Shown one piece after another: positions 34,628-44,100 of a stretch of 64,000 nt of DNA. The first letter of the stretch is position 1. Each line of letters begins with the position of its first letter. Under the pieces are notes generated by a model, which was not told where the DNA came from, made no database searches, and was given only the letters and a program-made list of their open reading frames with translations. The translations under genes were made by a program, and so were the position numbers. The stretch is from Roseateles aquatilis (GTDB taxonomy: Bacteria > Pseudomonadota > Gammaproteobacteria > Burkholderiales > Burkholderiaceae_C), in the NCBI RefSeq assembly GCF_002205645.1, contig NZ_NIOF01000006.1, positions 186,001 to 250,000 on the forward strand. Direction: 5' to 3'.

Positions 34628-35073
34628 GTGGTCGCCACGCGATGGAAGTGCAGGATGCGAGAGAGGTCCAGCCGGTTCTGAGTTATGTCTGCCAGCGTGT
34701 AGCGGTCCAGCACACCGTAGAAGGCGCTGACAGCCTCGGCGAGGACGCCCTTGAGGTGACAGATCTTGACGATGCTGCAGCAGCTCGGCTTGGCAGCGAA
34801 GCACTCGGCCGGTTCGACGATGCCTTCGGTGTCACGGACTACCTTTCCTACAACGATGTCCTCGGCCTTCATGGCAAGTGTGAGTCCGCCGCCCTTGCCG
34901 CGGACCGTTTCCACCCAGCCGCTCTTGCCCAGGTGGTGGACGACCTTGGTCAGATGGTTGGCCTTGATGTCGAAAGCCTCGCTGATCTCGGCGATGGTCG
35001 CTCTGCGATCCGGCTCCGCCGCGAGATAGATCAGCACGCGCAGGCTGTAGTCGGTGAAAGCGGTTAGTTTCAT
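34624..35073 (-). CDS. nsrR: Rrf2-family NO-sensing repressor NsrR
   Basis: 149 residues. The winged helix (MKLTAFTDYSLRVLIYLA...AEISEAFDIKANHLTKVVHHLGKSGWVETVRGKGGGLTLA) is of NsrR type. Fe-S ligands are Cys91, Cys98/99 and Cys105 in AECFAAKPSCCSIVKICHLKG, matching NsrR cysteines. NO destroys the cluster and lifts repression. Two palindromes of the NsrR type (AGATGCAT-N5-ATGCATCT) sit before nirK and the DUF2249-norB operon in this window, which fits direct local control. It is downstream of norB on the same strand and heads the nnrS operon. Confidence 0.93.
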   Translation of the reverse strand: MKLTAFTDYSLRVLIYLAAEPDRRATIAEISEAFDIKANHLTKVVHHLGKSGWVETVRGKGGGLTLAMKAEDIVVGKVVRDTEGIVEPAECFAAKPSCCSIVKICHLKGVLAEAVSAFYGVLDRYTLADITQNRLDLSRILHFHRVATT

Positions 35074-35120
35074 GGGATGCCTCGAAGTGACGAGGAGGGC
35101 TCATGCCCTCCCCAATTGCT

Positions 35121-37397
35121 TCATCGCTTGGCGGTGGCCGGTATGGCGCCGATTGGTGCCTTCTCGCTTGACGGGCGGCGCAGCAGATAGAGCGCGTAGA
35201 TGCCGAGGAACAGACTGCCTGCAGCAAACACGACATCGCCCGGTACGCGCAGCCACACCAGCGTCTCCATAACCTTGGAGTGGATCACCTCAGGCGACCG
35301 GGCGTACCACAGGCCCTTGGTGATGCTCTCGTAGGCTTGGTAGATGCCAGCCGGCAGCAGCGACAGGAAGACCATCATCGCCAAGCCGATGTTCAGGCTC
35401 CAGAAGGCTGGCTTCAGGTATTTGTCGGCGTGCAGGTCGCGGTTGTACAGGCCGCGCAGGCAGAACAGCATCAGGCCGATGCCCAGCATGCCGTAGACAC
35501 CGAACAGGGCGGCGTGGCCGTGGGCGGCCGTCATGTTCAGACCTTGCACGTAGTACAGCGAGGCTGGCGGGTTGATCGCGAAGCCCAACAGGCCGGCGCC
35601 GACGGTGTTCCAGAAGCCGACGGCCACGAAGCTCAGGATCACCCACTTGTAGGCATTGAGCCAGGCCACTCCCTTGGCGCGGCGGTAGGTCTGCAGCGCT
35701 TCGAGGCCGATCAGCGTCAGCGGCACCACTTCAAGCGCCGAGAACACCGAGCCCACGGCGATCACCGAGGTGGGCGTGCCGGTCCAGTACAGGTGGTGCA
35801 ACGTGCCCAGGATGCCGCCGAACAGGAAGACGATGGTCTCCGCGATGATGGCCCGGTTGGCCGAGGCTGCGCGCACCAGGCCCAGGTTGGTGAAGATCAG
35901 CGCGACGACGGCGGTGGCGAACACTTCGAAGAAGCCTTCGACCCACAGGTGCACCAGCCACCAGCGCCAGTACTCGATCATCGAGTAGTGGGTGTGCTGG
36001 CCCCAGGTCAACGACGTCGCGTAGAAACCGCCGATGCAGGTGGCTGACAGGAACACCATGGCGATCAGGCCGCGGGTCTCCGAAGGCTTCTTCAGCGCCG
36101 GCCATAGCGCCCGGCCGAGCAGGAAGACCCACAGCAGCAGGCCGATGAACAGCAGGATCTGCCAGACGCGGCCCATGCTCGTGAATTCAAGGCCCTGGTT
36201 GCCGATCCAGAAGCTGAAGTCGACACCGCGGTGCTGCAGCGTGCCCAGCCAGCCGGTCACGGTCGACCCGAGCACCACGAACACCAGCGCGTAGAACAGA
36301 ACGTCCACCCCCAGCTTCTGCAGCTTCGGCTCCTTGCCGGACAACAGCGGCGCGACGTACAGACCGGTGGCCAGCCAGGCCGTGGCGATCCAGAACACGC
36401 CGATCTGCGTGTGGATCGTGCGGCTGACGGTATAGGGCAGGATCTGCGCCAGCGGCAGGCCGAAGAAGGCCTGACCTTCCACCGCGTAGTGCGCAGTGAT
36501 GGCGCCCATGCCGATCTGCAGCAGCATCAGCGCGATGACGATGAAGAAGTACTTGCGCGTGGCCTTCATGGACGGCGTGGCCTTGGCGCCGAGCAGGGGA
36601 TCGGCCGCCGGCACCTGTGCTTCTAACTCATGCGCGTCGCCCTTGTGCAGCCACAACATCGCGGCGATGCCGGCCAGCAGCAGGATGATGCTGGCCATCG
36701 ACCACATCGCGGCAGACGTGCTCATGGTGTTGCCCACCAGGGGCTCGTGCGGCCAGTTGCTGGTGTACGAGAGGCCTGGTTCTTCGGGGCGGTCCGTCGT
36801 GGCGGCCCAGGCCGACCAGAAGAAGAATGCGGTCAGTGCCTTGCGGTTCTCCGCGTCCGGCAGCGCACCCTCGGTCATCGCGTACTGGTCGCGCAACTTG
36901 GCCAGCTTCGGATCGGTACCGAACAGGCCATCGTAGTGATCCGCAACCTCGCGAATCGCCTGCGCGCGTTCCTTGGAAACCTTGACCGTGCCGCTGGTCT
37001 CGTCGTAGGTGTTGCGGCGCATCTCGTCGCGCACGCGCGTTTGAACCGCGGCAAGGTCGCCGTCTGACAACGTGTTGGAAGCGCCGCGTTGCGCGTCGGT
37101 GCGGATCGCCGTCAGCGCCACGGCCTCGCGGTGCAACCAGTCTGCCGACCAGTCCGGCGCGACGTAGGCGCCGTGGCCCCAGACTGTGCCGAGTTGCTGC
37201 CCGCCAGCCGAAAGCCAGGCTTGCTGGCCCAACTGGATCTGCTCGCCCGTGTACAGGACGTCGCCTTCACTGGTGACGATCTGCTTGGGAATAGGCGGCG
37301 CGGAGAGATAGATTTGCCATCCGAGGTAGCCGAGGGCGCCGAATGACAGGACGAAGATGAGGCCTAGCCAGCGCCAGAGCCTGCGTGAGGACTTCAT
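35121..37397 (-). CDS. norB: Quinol-dependent nitric oxide reductase (qNor)
   Basis: 758 residues, the length of single-subunit qNor (NorZ type), which reduces NO to N2O with quinol electrons in the inner membrane. ATG 37397 follows AAGGAAG; a longer frame to 37529 adds Ala/Pro-rich sequence unlike the family. The qNor N-terminal extension is seen (LGQQAWLSAGGQQLGTVWGHGAYVAPDWSADWLHREA) and there is no haem c motif. Catalytic and haem His residues are placed in HTQIGVFWIATAWL, HHLYWTGTPTSV and AHGHAALFGVYGMLGIGL. It lies 37 bases after the DUF2249 gene and shares its FNR/NsrR promoter. Confidence 0.96.
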   Translation of the reverse strand: MKSSRRLWRWLGLIFVLSFGALGYLGWQIYLSAPPIPKQIVTSEGDVLYTGEQIQLGQQAWLSAGGQQLGTVWGHGAYVAPDWSADWLHREAVALTAIRTDAQRGASNTLSDGDLAAVQTRVRDEMRRNTYDETSGTVKVSKERAQAIREVADHYDGLFGTDPKLAKLRDQYAMTEGALPDAENRKALTAFFFWSAWAATTDRPEEPGLSYTSNWPHEPLVGNTMSTSAAMWSMASIILLLAGIAAMLWLHKGDAHELEAQVPAADPLLGAKATPSMKATRKYFFIVIALMLLQIGMGAITAHYAVEGQAFFGLPLAQILPYTVSRTIHTQIGVFWIATAWLATGLYVAPLLSGKEPKLQKLGVDVLFYALVFVVLGSTVTGWLGTLQHRGVDFSFWIGNQGLEFTSMGRVWQILLFIGLLLWVFLLGRALWPALKKPSETRGLIAMVFLSATCIGGFYATSLTWGQHTHYSMIEYWRWWLVHLWVEGFFEVFATAVVALIFTNLGLVRAASANRAIIAETIVFLFGGILGTLHHLYWTGTPTSVIAVGSVFSALEVVPLTLIGLEALQTYRRAKGVAWLNAYKWVILSFVAVGFWNTVGAGLLGFAINPPASLYYVQGLNMTAAHGHAALFGVYGMLGIGLMLFCLRGLYNRDLHADKYLKPAFWSLNIGLAMMVFLSLLPAGIYQAYESITKGLWYARSPEVIHSKVMETLVWLRVPGDVVFAAGSLFLGIYALYLLRRPSSEKAPIGAIPATAKR

Positions 37398-37434
37398 GAT
37401 GCTTCCTTGTAGGTTGCTGACTTGATGGGGGAGC

Positions 37435-37719
37435 TCAGGCGCCGCCGCAGGAGCCGCAGCACTGGCCGTTAGCGTGACCGCCGAGCTTGGTGATGAGGAC
37501 GCGCCAGGTGGTCGGACCGGATTCGACATAGTCCCAGGAGAAGCGGCCGGACAGCTGTGCGTCGAACTGAGTGCGCAGCGGACGCGGGTCGTGGTCGTTG
37601 ACCAGCTCCATGGACTCGCCGGGGCCCAGGCTCTTGAAGGTGTTGAAGATCAGGGCGTGCCGCTCGCGGGGCTCGACCTGCCGCACGTCGATCTTGGTTC
37701 CGTAAGTCGTGAGGGTCAT
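37435..37719 (-). CDS. DUF2249 protein, NO-reductase associated
   Basis: 94 residues: DVRQVEPRERHALIFNTFKSLGPGESMELVNDHDPRPLRTQFD is the DUF2249 core, ending with a Cys-rich QCCGSCGGA tail that could bind metal. DUF2249 genes often precede nitric-oxide or respiratory genes and may help assemble metal centres; the role is unproven. AGGAGG precedes ATG 37719. It is first in the operon with norB, with an NsrR-type box 20 bases and an FNR box 70 bases upstream of the start. Confidence 0.88.
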   Translation of the reverse strand: MTLTTYGTKIDVRQVEPRERHALIFNTFKSLGPGESMELVNDHDPRPLRTQFDAQLSGRFSWDYVESGPTTWRVLITKLGGHANGQCCGSCGGA

Positions 37720-37739
37720 ACATGGCCTCCTGTTCTTTA

Positions 37740-37760
37740 AGGTGCATTGAGAATGCATCT
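37740..37760. promoter_or_regulatory. NsrR-type palindrome before DUF2249-norB
   Basis: AGGTGCAT-TGAGA-ATGCATCT, one mismatch from a perfect palindrome and nearly identical to the site before nirK. It lies 20 bases before the start codon, suitable for repression. Confidence 0.8.
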
Positions 37761-37788
37761 ATTGTGAAAACGGCGGGCGGCTGACCGT

Positions 37789-37802
37789 TTGATCCGGATC
37801 AA
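37789..37802. promoter_or_regulatory. Perfect FNR/Dnr-type box before DUF2249-norB
   Basis: TTGATCCGGATCAA, an exact TTGAT-N4-ATCAA palindrome 70 bases before the DUF2249 start and 28 bases upstream of the NsrR-type box. Placement suits activation at around -41.5 with repression downstream. Confidence 0.85.
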
Positions 37803-37949
37803 GTGCGGCGTTGAAAGTGGCTGGTAGCGGCACTTGGCGTCGCGAGGCGCAGCCCCATGCGAGCAGCGCGCGATGCCGGCGGAGCTCAAAGAGCTGCGCC
37901 GCGCCGATCGAGGCGGCGCGGCAGCTGGGAAGGCGCGTTGAGCCGAGGC

Positions 37950-38567
37950 TCAGCGCTTGGACGAGGCGAGCGTGGCTTTGACCAGCTTCACGAACGCTGG
38001 ATCCGCGTCACCCAGCTGCGATGTCTTGCCCACAATACGGCCGTCGGTGTCCAGCAGGATGAGGGCTGTGGTGTGGTTGTAGTCGCCGTTGGGCAGGGCC
38101 TTGTACTGCACACCCAGGACAGAGGCCAGCTTGCGGACATTCGGTGCCTCTGCCCTGGCAAGCGTCCAGTGCGTGCTGTCGAGCTGCCGTTGTTTCGCGG
38201 TCTTTTGCAACACTGCCACGGTGTCGTGCTGCGGGTCGAACGTCACCATCAGCACGTTCACGCGGGAGCGTTCATCGTCACCCAGCTTTTGTTGTGTGTC
38301 GCGTATCGCTTCCACCAGCATCGGGCAGACGAATTGGCACGAGGTGTAGAACATGCTGACGATGGTGGGCGTCCCCCTGCCATCGCCCAGCGAGAAGGCG
38401 CGCCCGTTCTGGTCGGTGAGCGGTGTCGCCAACTGATAGACCGAGTCCGTAGGAAGCGTGGACGTTGCGCCTGTTGTCGTGGGCGCGGCAGCCAGCGCCT
38501 GCGCCCCGCTAATGACGAGCGTTGCCGCGGCAATCCCGCCGGCCGCAAGGAGGTGTCGACGATTCAT
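37950..38567 (-). CDS. SCO1/SenC family copper chaperone
   Basis: 205 residues with a Tat-like signal (MNRRHLLAAGGIAAATLV). The copper-binding set is intact: Cys77 and Cys81 in CQFVCP, and His165 in DYNHTTALILLDTDG. SCO proteins deliver copper or act as thiol reductases for CuA-type or other copper enzymes. GGAG lies before ATG 38567, which overlaps the nirV stop by ATGA. With nirK two genes upstream, a role in supplying copper to NirK is likely, by inference. Confidence 0.92.
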   Translation of the reverse strand: MNRRHLLAAGGIAAATLVISGAQALAAAPTTTGATSTLPTDSVYQLATPLTDQNGRAFSLGDGRGTPTIVSMFYTSCQFVCPMLVEAIRDTQQKLGDDERSRVNVLMVTFDPQHDTVAVLQKTAKQRQLDSTHWTLARAEAPNVRKLASVLGVQYKALPNGDYNHTTALILLDTDGRIVGKTSQLGDADPAFVKLVKATLASSKR

Positions 38568-39349
38568 GGTGAAGTCTCCGGAAGAGGTCTGACGCAACGG
38601 AAGCCAAGGCTCGCGGTGCTGTCGGAAGCTTTGAGGGAAGAGAGCAGGGCGACGCGCATCAGGATGGCGTAGTTGTCGCGTTGCTGCAGGTTGATGGCAC
38701 CGGCGCCGCAGAACTTCAGCTTGTCTGGATCGTCGGAGGATCGGCTGTCACCGTTGACGAGCAGGGCGTTGAAGTCGTCCGTCCACTCCCACACCAGGCC
38801 ATGGAGATCCCTCACGCCGTAAGCATTGGGAGCGCCGCCGACGGCCGGCAAGGCCGCCGTTGCGGGCCGTGAGTACCACGACAGGATGCGGGCTCTCCAT
38901 GCCGGATCGTCTCGGGCGTCGGGTCGGGTGTCGTCTGCCGCCGCCGCGAACTCCCATTCGTTCCATGTCGGCAGGCGCGCGCTTTCAGACTCGCAGAAGG
39001 CCTGGGCCGCGAACCAACTGACATGGGTGACCGGCTGCTGCGATTGAGACGAAGGCAGTGCGGGCGGTGCCGGCCAGTCTGCGAGGTAGCTGGCGTCGGC
39101 GAACACGCGCGAGGCTCTGCCGCGCTGCCATTCGGGGTGGTCCGCAAGGAAGCGGGCGAACTCGACGCGGGTGACAGGCGTGGTTCGCATGCTGAAGCGA
39201 TCGACCTTGACCAAGCCGCCCGTGGCGTCGCCCGCGAGGACGCTGCGCATCGTTCCACCCGGCAGGTCCGCGTAGTCGGCAGCCGCGCTGTACAGCGGCA
39301 GCAACGCCAAAGCCAGCATTGAACTGAACATGCAGGCGTTGTTCGTCAC
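38564..39349 (-). CDS. nirV: NirV-like protein (formylglycine-generating enzyme fold)
   Basis: 261 residues with a signal peptide (MFSSMLALALLPLYSAAA). The SUMF1/FGE-sulfatase fold is seen: GDATGGLVKVDRFSMRTTPVTRVEFARFL, VTHVSWFAAQAFCE...RLPTWNEWEFAAA, and DLHGLVWEWTDDF, with C-terminal GFRCVRP. NirV is known beside nirK in many denitrifiers and may modify or help mature the nitrite reductase; its reaction is not settled. It lies 21 bases after nirK and overlaps the SCO1-like gene. Confidence 0.88.
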   Translation of the reverse strand: MTNNACMFSSMLALALLPLYSAAADYADLPGGTMRSVLAGDATGGLVKVDRFSMRTTPVTRVEFARFLADHPEWQRGRASRVFADASYLADWPAPPALPSSQSQQPVTHVSWFAAQAFCESESARLPTWNEWEFAAAADDTRPDARDDPAWRARILSWYSRPATAALPAVGGAPNAYGVRDLHGLVWEWTDDFNALLVNGDSRSSDDPDKLKFCGAGAINLQQRDNYAILMRVALLSSLKASDSTASLGFRCVRPLPETSP

Positions 39350-39370
39350 CGCGTGCCCCCGATGCGTTGC

Positions 39371-40876
39371 TTAGTGCTCGGACTTCGGAGCGGCCGGCGC
39401 CTTCTGCGCACGGACCTTTCGCACGTCGTCGGTCGTGACGCGCCCGCCAGCGTTGTCCCAGGCGTTGAGGACATAGGTGAGGATGTTGGCCACCTCGTCG
39501 TCGTTGAGCTGGTTCATCGGCGGCATGACCGAGTTGTATTCCTGGCCGTTGACCTTGACCTTGCCTGAGAGGCCGTGCAGCACGACGCTGATCGCACGCT
39601 TGGTGTCGGCAGCGAGATAGTCCGACTTGGCCAGCGGCGGGAACACGCCGGGGAGGCCGGCGCCGTTGGCCTGGTGGCAGACCGAGCAGGTGCCGGCAAA
39701 CAGCGCCTGGCCGGCTCGTGCCTGTTCATCGACCGTCAGTGTTCCTTGCGCTGCAGCCTGAGTGGCAGCGGTCACTGCATTCAGGTTGGGCTGAGAGCGG
39801 TCACCCAGGTAGACCGAGTCGAGCTCCTTGCCCGAGTAGATGGTCTTGTCCTCGTTTCCGTCGACCTTCAGGATGGCCAGCGCTCCCTTGTTGAAGGCGC
39901 GGAAGATCGAATGGTCGACCAGCACATAGCTGCCGGGCACCCGGGTCTTGAAGCGCACGATGGCTGCGCCACCGGCCGGGATCAGCGTGGTCTGGACGTT
40001 GGTCTGCACATTGCTGCCGCCCTCGTAGCGCACCTGATCGAAGATGGCGCCGATGACGTGGAAGCTGGACACCAGGTTCGGGCCACCGTTGCCGACGAAC
40101 ATCCGCACGGTCTCGCCCACCTTGGCTGGCATGGCCTTGTCGCCCGTCAACGCACCTTCGGCGCCGTTGAAGAGCACATAGGTCGGCTGCTCGGCGATGG
40201 CCTTCTCCATGTCGAAGGGCTGCAGGCCCTTCTCGCGGTACTTGCCGGTCGTGTAGAAGTCGCCCTGCATCACGTAGTACTCGTGGTCGACCTTGGGCAT
40301 GCCCTCCGGCGGCTCCACGAGGATGAGGCCGTACATGCCATTGGCCACGTGCATGCCCACTGGTGCGGTGGCGCAGTGATAGACATAGATGCCTTCGTTC
40401 AGCGCCTTGAAGGTGAACTGCGATTCATGACCCGGCGCCGTGAAACTGGAGGCAGCGCCGCCGCCCGGGCCGGTGACGCCGTGCAGGTCGATGTTGTGAG
40501 GCATCTTGCTGCTCGGGTGGTTCTTCAGATGGAACTCGACCGTGTCGCCCTGGCGCACGCGGATGAAGCTGCCGGGCACGGTGCCGCCGAAGGTCCAGAA
40601 GGTGTAGTTCACGCCTTCGGAGATGGGCATTTCCTTCTCGACGACCTCGAGCTCGACGATGACCTTGGCCGGATACTTTCGGGTGATGGGCGGCGGGACG
40701 TGCGGCGGGCTAGTCAGGACCGCCTTGATGGGTGCTCCCCGCGGCGGCCCGAAGTCGCCGGGGGCCTTGGCCTTGGCTGCGCCGGCATCGCCCGGTGGCG
40801 TGGCGGCAAGCGCTGCGCCGGCCAGAAAGAGGGCGGCCACGAGAGCCGACCAGGACCATTTGATGCCGAATGCCAT
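39371..40876 (-). CDS. nirK: Copper nitrite reductase with C-terminal cytochrome c domain
   Basis: 501 residues, periplasmic (signal peptide ending ALAA), reducing nitrite to NO. Type 1 Cu ligands: His127, Cys168, His176, Met181; type 2 Cu ligands: His132, His167 and His322, with catalytic Asp130 and His273. The loop [17 protein letters not shown] is the short class II form. A third domain has haem c at Cys397-x2-Cys400-His401 with Met451/454 in VMPPM as likely ligand, as in Ralstonia pickettii NirK, so electrons may reach copper within one chain. AAGGAGG precedes ATG 40876. The promoter has an NsrR-type palindrome and an imperfect FNR box. Confidence 0.96.
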   Translation of the reverse strand: MAFGIKWSWSALVAALFLAGAALAATPPGDAGAAKAKAPGDFGPPRGAPIKAVLTSPPHVPPPITRKYPAKVIVELEVVEKEMPISEGVNYTFWTFGGTVPGSFIRVRQGDTVEFHLKNHPSSKMPHNIDLHGVTGPGGGAASSFTAPGHESQFTFKALNEGIYVYHCATAPVGMHVANGMYGLILVEPPEGMPKVDHEYYVMQGDFYTTGKYREKGLQPFDMEKAIAEQPTYVLFNGAEGALTGDKAMPAKVGETVRMFVGNGGPNLVSSFHVIGAIFDQVRYEGGSNVQTNVQTTLIPAGGAAIVRFKTRVPGSYVLVDHSIFRAFNKGALAILKVDGNEDKTIYSGKELDSVYLGDRSQPNLNAVTAATQAAAQGTLTVDEQARAGQALFAGTCSVCHQANGAGLPGVFPPLAKSDYLAADTKRAISVVLHGLSGKVKVNGQEYNSVMPPMNQLNDDEVANILTYVLNAWDNAGGRVTTDDVRKVRAQKAPAAPKSEH

Positions 40877-40901
40877 AAACCCTCCTTGGGCAGTGAACAG
40901 A

Positions 40902-40922
40902 AGATGCATTTCGTATGCATCT
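40902..40922. promoter_or_regulatory. NsrR-type palindrome before nirK
   Basis: AGATGCAT-TTCGT-ATGCATCT, a perfect 21-bp palindrome 25 bases before the nirK start. The same layout precedes the norB operon. Confidence 0.85.
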
Positions 40923-40950
40923 AGCGTAGAAAACGCGCTGCCCGTGTTCC

Positions 40951-40964
40951 TTGCGCCAGATCAA
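40951..40964. promoter_or_regulatory. Imperfect FNR-type box before nirK
   Basis: TTGCGCCAGATCAA matches TTGAT-N4-ATCAA in eight of ten positions. It is 28 bases upstream of the NsrR-type box, the same spacing as in the norB promoter. Confidence 0.65.
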
Positions 40965-41070
40965 GTTGGACGGTATCTGTCGTCACCAAGCAGCGCCAGT
41001 GCCGTCGGCACACCTCCAGCTCTCCGGGCTCAGTGCAGATGGAGAGATTTCGAATCGACGACGAGAGCCG

Positions 41071-41107
41071 AGCAAAAAGAAATGGGCCCGTGTTTCCACG
41101 GGCCCAT
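41071..41107 (-). terminator. Rho-independent terminator after the methylase-helicase gene
   Basis: A perfect 11-bp stem (ATGGGCCCGTG at 41082-41092 with 41097-41107, loop TTTC) is followed on the minus strand by TTCTTTTTGCTC. It closes the long gene ending at 41118 and shields the nirK promoter. Confidence 0.88.
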
Positions 41108-41117
41108 GAATTGGCGT

Positions 41118-44100
41118 TCAAGCGGCAAGGGCCTGCTCTTCCGCCTCGATTGCTTGTGACCCGGCCTCGTCCTTGTCGATGTCCAGTTCCCGGGCCAGCT
41201 CGCGCTGGCGCGCCAGCAGCGAGGCCAAGCGGTCTTCGTGCTCGAAGGGCTTCGTGAGCTCCTCGCGCAGATCCACCAGGCGCTGCCGCATCGATGCCAG
41301 TCTGTGGCTGGCATCGGCCGCACGAGGCACGGTGCCGTTCAGCACGTTCATCAGCTCTGCCGCCAAGGCCGGACCCGTCTGGTAGGGCTTGCAGTCATGC
41401 ACCGCCTGACCCTGCAGGTACAGGTGCACCTCGTCGGCCTCACGACCACTGAACAGGAACAGTTGCAAACGGCCCACGCGGCCCAGCAGTTCTTCGGAAG
41501 CACGGCCGGTCAGGCCGCTCCTGGCGCCGCGGACCGATGCTCGCAGCACATCACCGAGTTCTTCCCGGTCGCGCAAGCTTCGTCCGTTGATCACGACGAT
41601 GGGCCCATTCGCCAACGCCTCCAGCGCCGCTTCTTCGTCGGCGCGCAGGGCCTGCACGAGCGTCTCCATGCTCTGGATCCGCATCGGCAGGTTCGAAGCT
41701 TCGGATTCGTGGCCGTACCGCTGGTTGCGCCAGACGGAGAACAGCGATGAGTAGCGCGCGATCTCGGCGTCCACCCCGGCCTTTTCGATGACCAGCGGGT
41801 TGCCGGAGGCCAGGGCCTTCACTTCGGCATAGCTCAGAGTGGCGAGCTCTACGTCCTCCACCGACCTCAAGCCCTTGTCGCCGCTCATCACCTGGGCGAT
41901 GAACTTCGACTTGGTCAGGACCGTCTGCCACGAGTAGGCATCGAAGCTGCCTTCGGTGACGTAGCGGATGATCTCCACCTCGGCACACTCATTGCCTTGG
42001 CGCAGGATGCGCCCTTCGCGCTGCTCGACGTCGCAAGGCCTCCATGGGCAGTCCAGCTCATGCAGCGCGACCAACCGCTTCTGCACGTTCGTGCCGATGC
42101 CCATCTTCGCGGTCGACCCGAGCAAGACCCGGGTCCTTCCCTCGCGCACCGAGCGGAAGAGCCTCGCCTTTTGCGCATCGGTCTCCGCGTCGTGCACGAA
42201 CGCGATCTGGTCCTCGGGAACGCCCAGTTCGAGCAGCAATGCCTTCAGCTCGTCGTAGACGCTAAAGCCCGCATCGGCGCGCGGCGTCGACAGGTCGCAG
42301 AACACCAACTGTGCCCTCTTGAGGCTCATGGTCTGCAGCCAGATGCGATGCACCTCCGTTGCGCACTGCGCCACCTTTCCGCCCGGATCACGGGGCTCGC
42401 CTTCAAACACCAGCCGCATATCGAGCGCCGCCTTACGGCCTTCGCTAGTGATCTTCAGCATGTTGTCGACCCGAGGGTCGATGCGCTGCGTCTTCAACAA
42501 CTCGGCACGCTTCACCAGCGTCTTGACGAACGCCTTCAACGCGTCGCTCGGCTTGCAGGTCACCGTCCTCGGCTTGCCGCCCTTGAGGGCCGGCACGGGC
42601 AGGTTCAGCATCTCCTTGGTCCGGATGTCCGACACGTCGCAGAACACGCCCATCAGGTCGGGGACATTGATGAAGCGTGCGAAACGCGTGTTCAGCCGGT
42701 AGCCACTTCCATCCGGGGCAATCTCCAACGCGGTCACGGTCTCCCCAAAGGTTGCCGCCCACGCGTCGAACTGCTCCAGCCCCAGCGCACGCAGTGTGTG
42801 GGGCTGCAGGTAGCGCTGGAAGGTGTGGATCTCGGCCATGCTGTTGGCGACGGGTGTCGCCGTCGCAAGCACCACCCCGCGCGATAGGCCGCGGTGCAAG
42901 CTCATGGTGTGCCGCGTCTTCAGGTACAGGTCGAAGGCGCGCTGCGAGTTGGACAGCGGCAGCCCCGCGATCCGGGCCATCTTGGTATGACGCCAGAGGT
43001 TCTTGTGGAGATGCGCTTCGTCCGTGAACAGGTAGTCGATGCCGAGTGTTTCCCAGCACAGGAAGTCGTCCTTGCGCTCCTGGTTCTCCAGTCGCTCAAG
43101 CCGGACCTTCCACACCTTCTTCATGCGCTCCAGTTGCTTGACGATCCGGTTGGACCTGTCGTCGGCCTTGGTCGCACGCACTGCCAATTCGAGCTCGCGG
43201 ATGATGGAGCGGATGTGCTCCGCCGTGAACTCGCGCGACATGGGCAGCAGTTCAAAGGTCGAGTGGGTCAGGATCACTGCATCCCAATCGCCCGTCGCGA
43301 TCCGCGACACGAACTCGCGTCGGCGGTCGCCAGCGAGATCCTCCTTCGTCGCCATCAGCACCGACGCGAAGGGATAGACGCGCACGAACTCCGCCGTGTA
43401 CTGCTCGAGCATGTGGTTCGGGACCACATGTGCTGGCTTCTTTGCCAGCCCGAGTCGCCTCAGCTCCATGCTGGAGGCGACCATGATGGCGGTCTTGCCG
43501 GCTCCGACCGCGTGGAACAGTCCGGTGCTGCCGGACTGCACGATGCGCCAGATCGCGTTGAGTTGCGAGGGATGCAGTTCGAAGCAATGGGAAAAGCCGG
43601 GTAGCTTCAGGTGCGAACCGTCGAAGGCGCGCTGGCGCAGGCAGTTGAAGGTGTCGTTGTAGATCCTGCACAACCGCTCCCTGCGCTGAACGCTCTCGTA
43701 GGCCCAGGTGGCGAAGCGCTCCTTGAGCGCGCCGAGCTTTTCCCGGGCGGCCAGCGTCTGTTCCTTGTTGACGACGTAGGCGCCGTCCTTTTCCGGGTGC
43801 GGATCGCGCACCGTGGGCGTCTGGACGTTCAGCGCGTGCTGAATCAACTCGACGGCGTCCATGCGCGCGATGCCGAACTCCTGCGTGCAGACGAGGTTGC
43901 GGCTCACCGCCCATTGGTCGACCTTCACCGACCAGGTGCCGGCGATCGCCAGGTAGCGCACCGTGGCCGTCTCCAGCCCCAGCACGTCCACCATGAAGGC
44001 TTCGATCACGTCGGCCGGTATCCAAACGGCGCCCAGCCGGGGTTCGATGGACGCCGGCGGCAGGTCCTCGGGGATGACTTTCTCCAAGGCCATCACGTTG

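Noticed and set aside
42894-43604. Plus-strand frames opposite the methylase-helicase gene
   Set aside because: They are shadow frames within a gene with clear methylase and helicase motifs.
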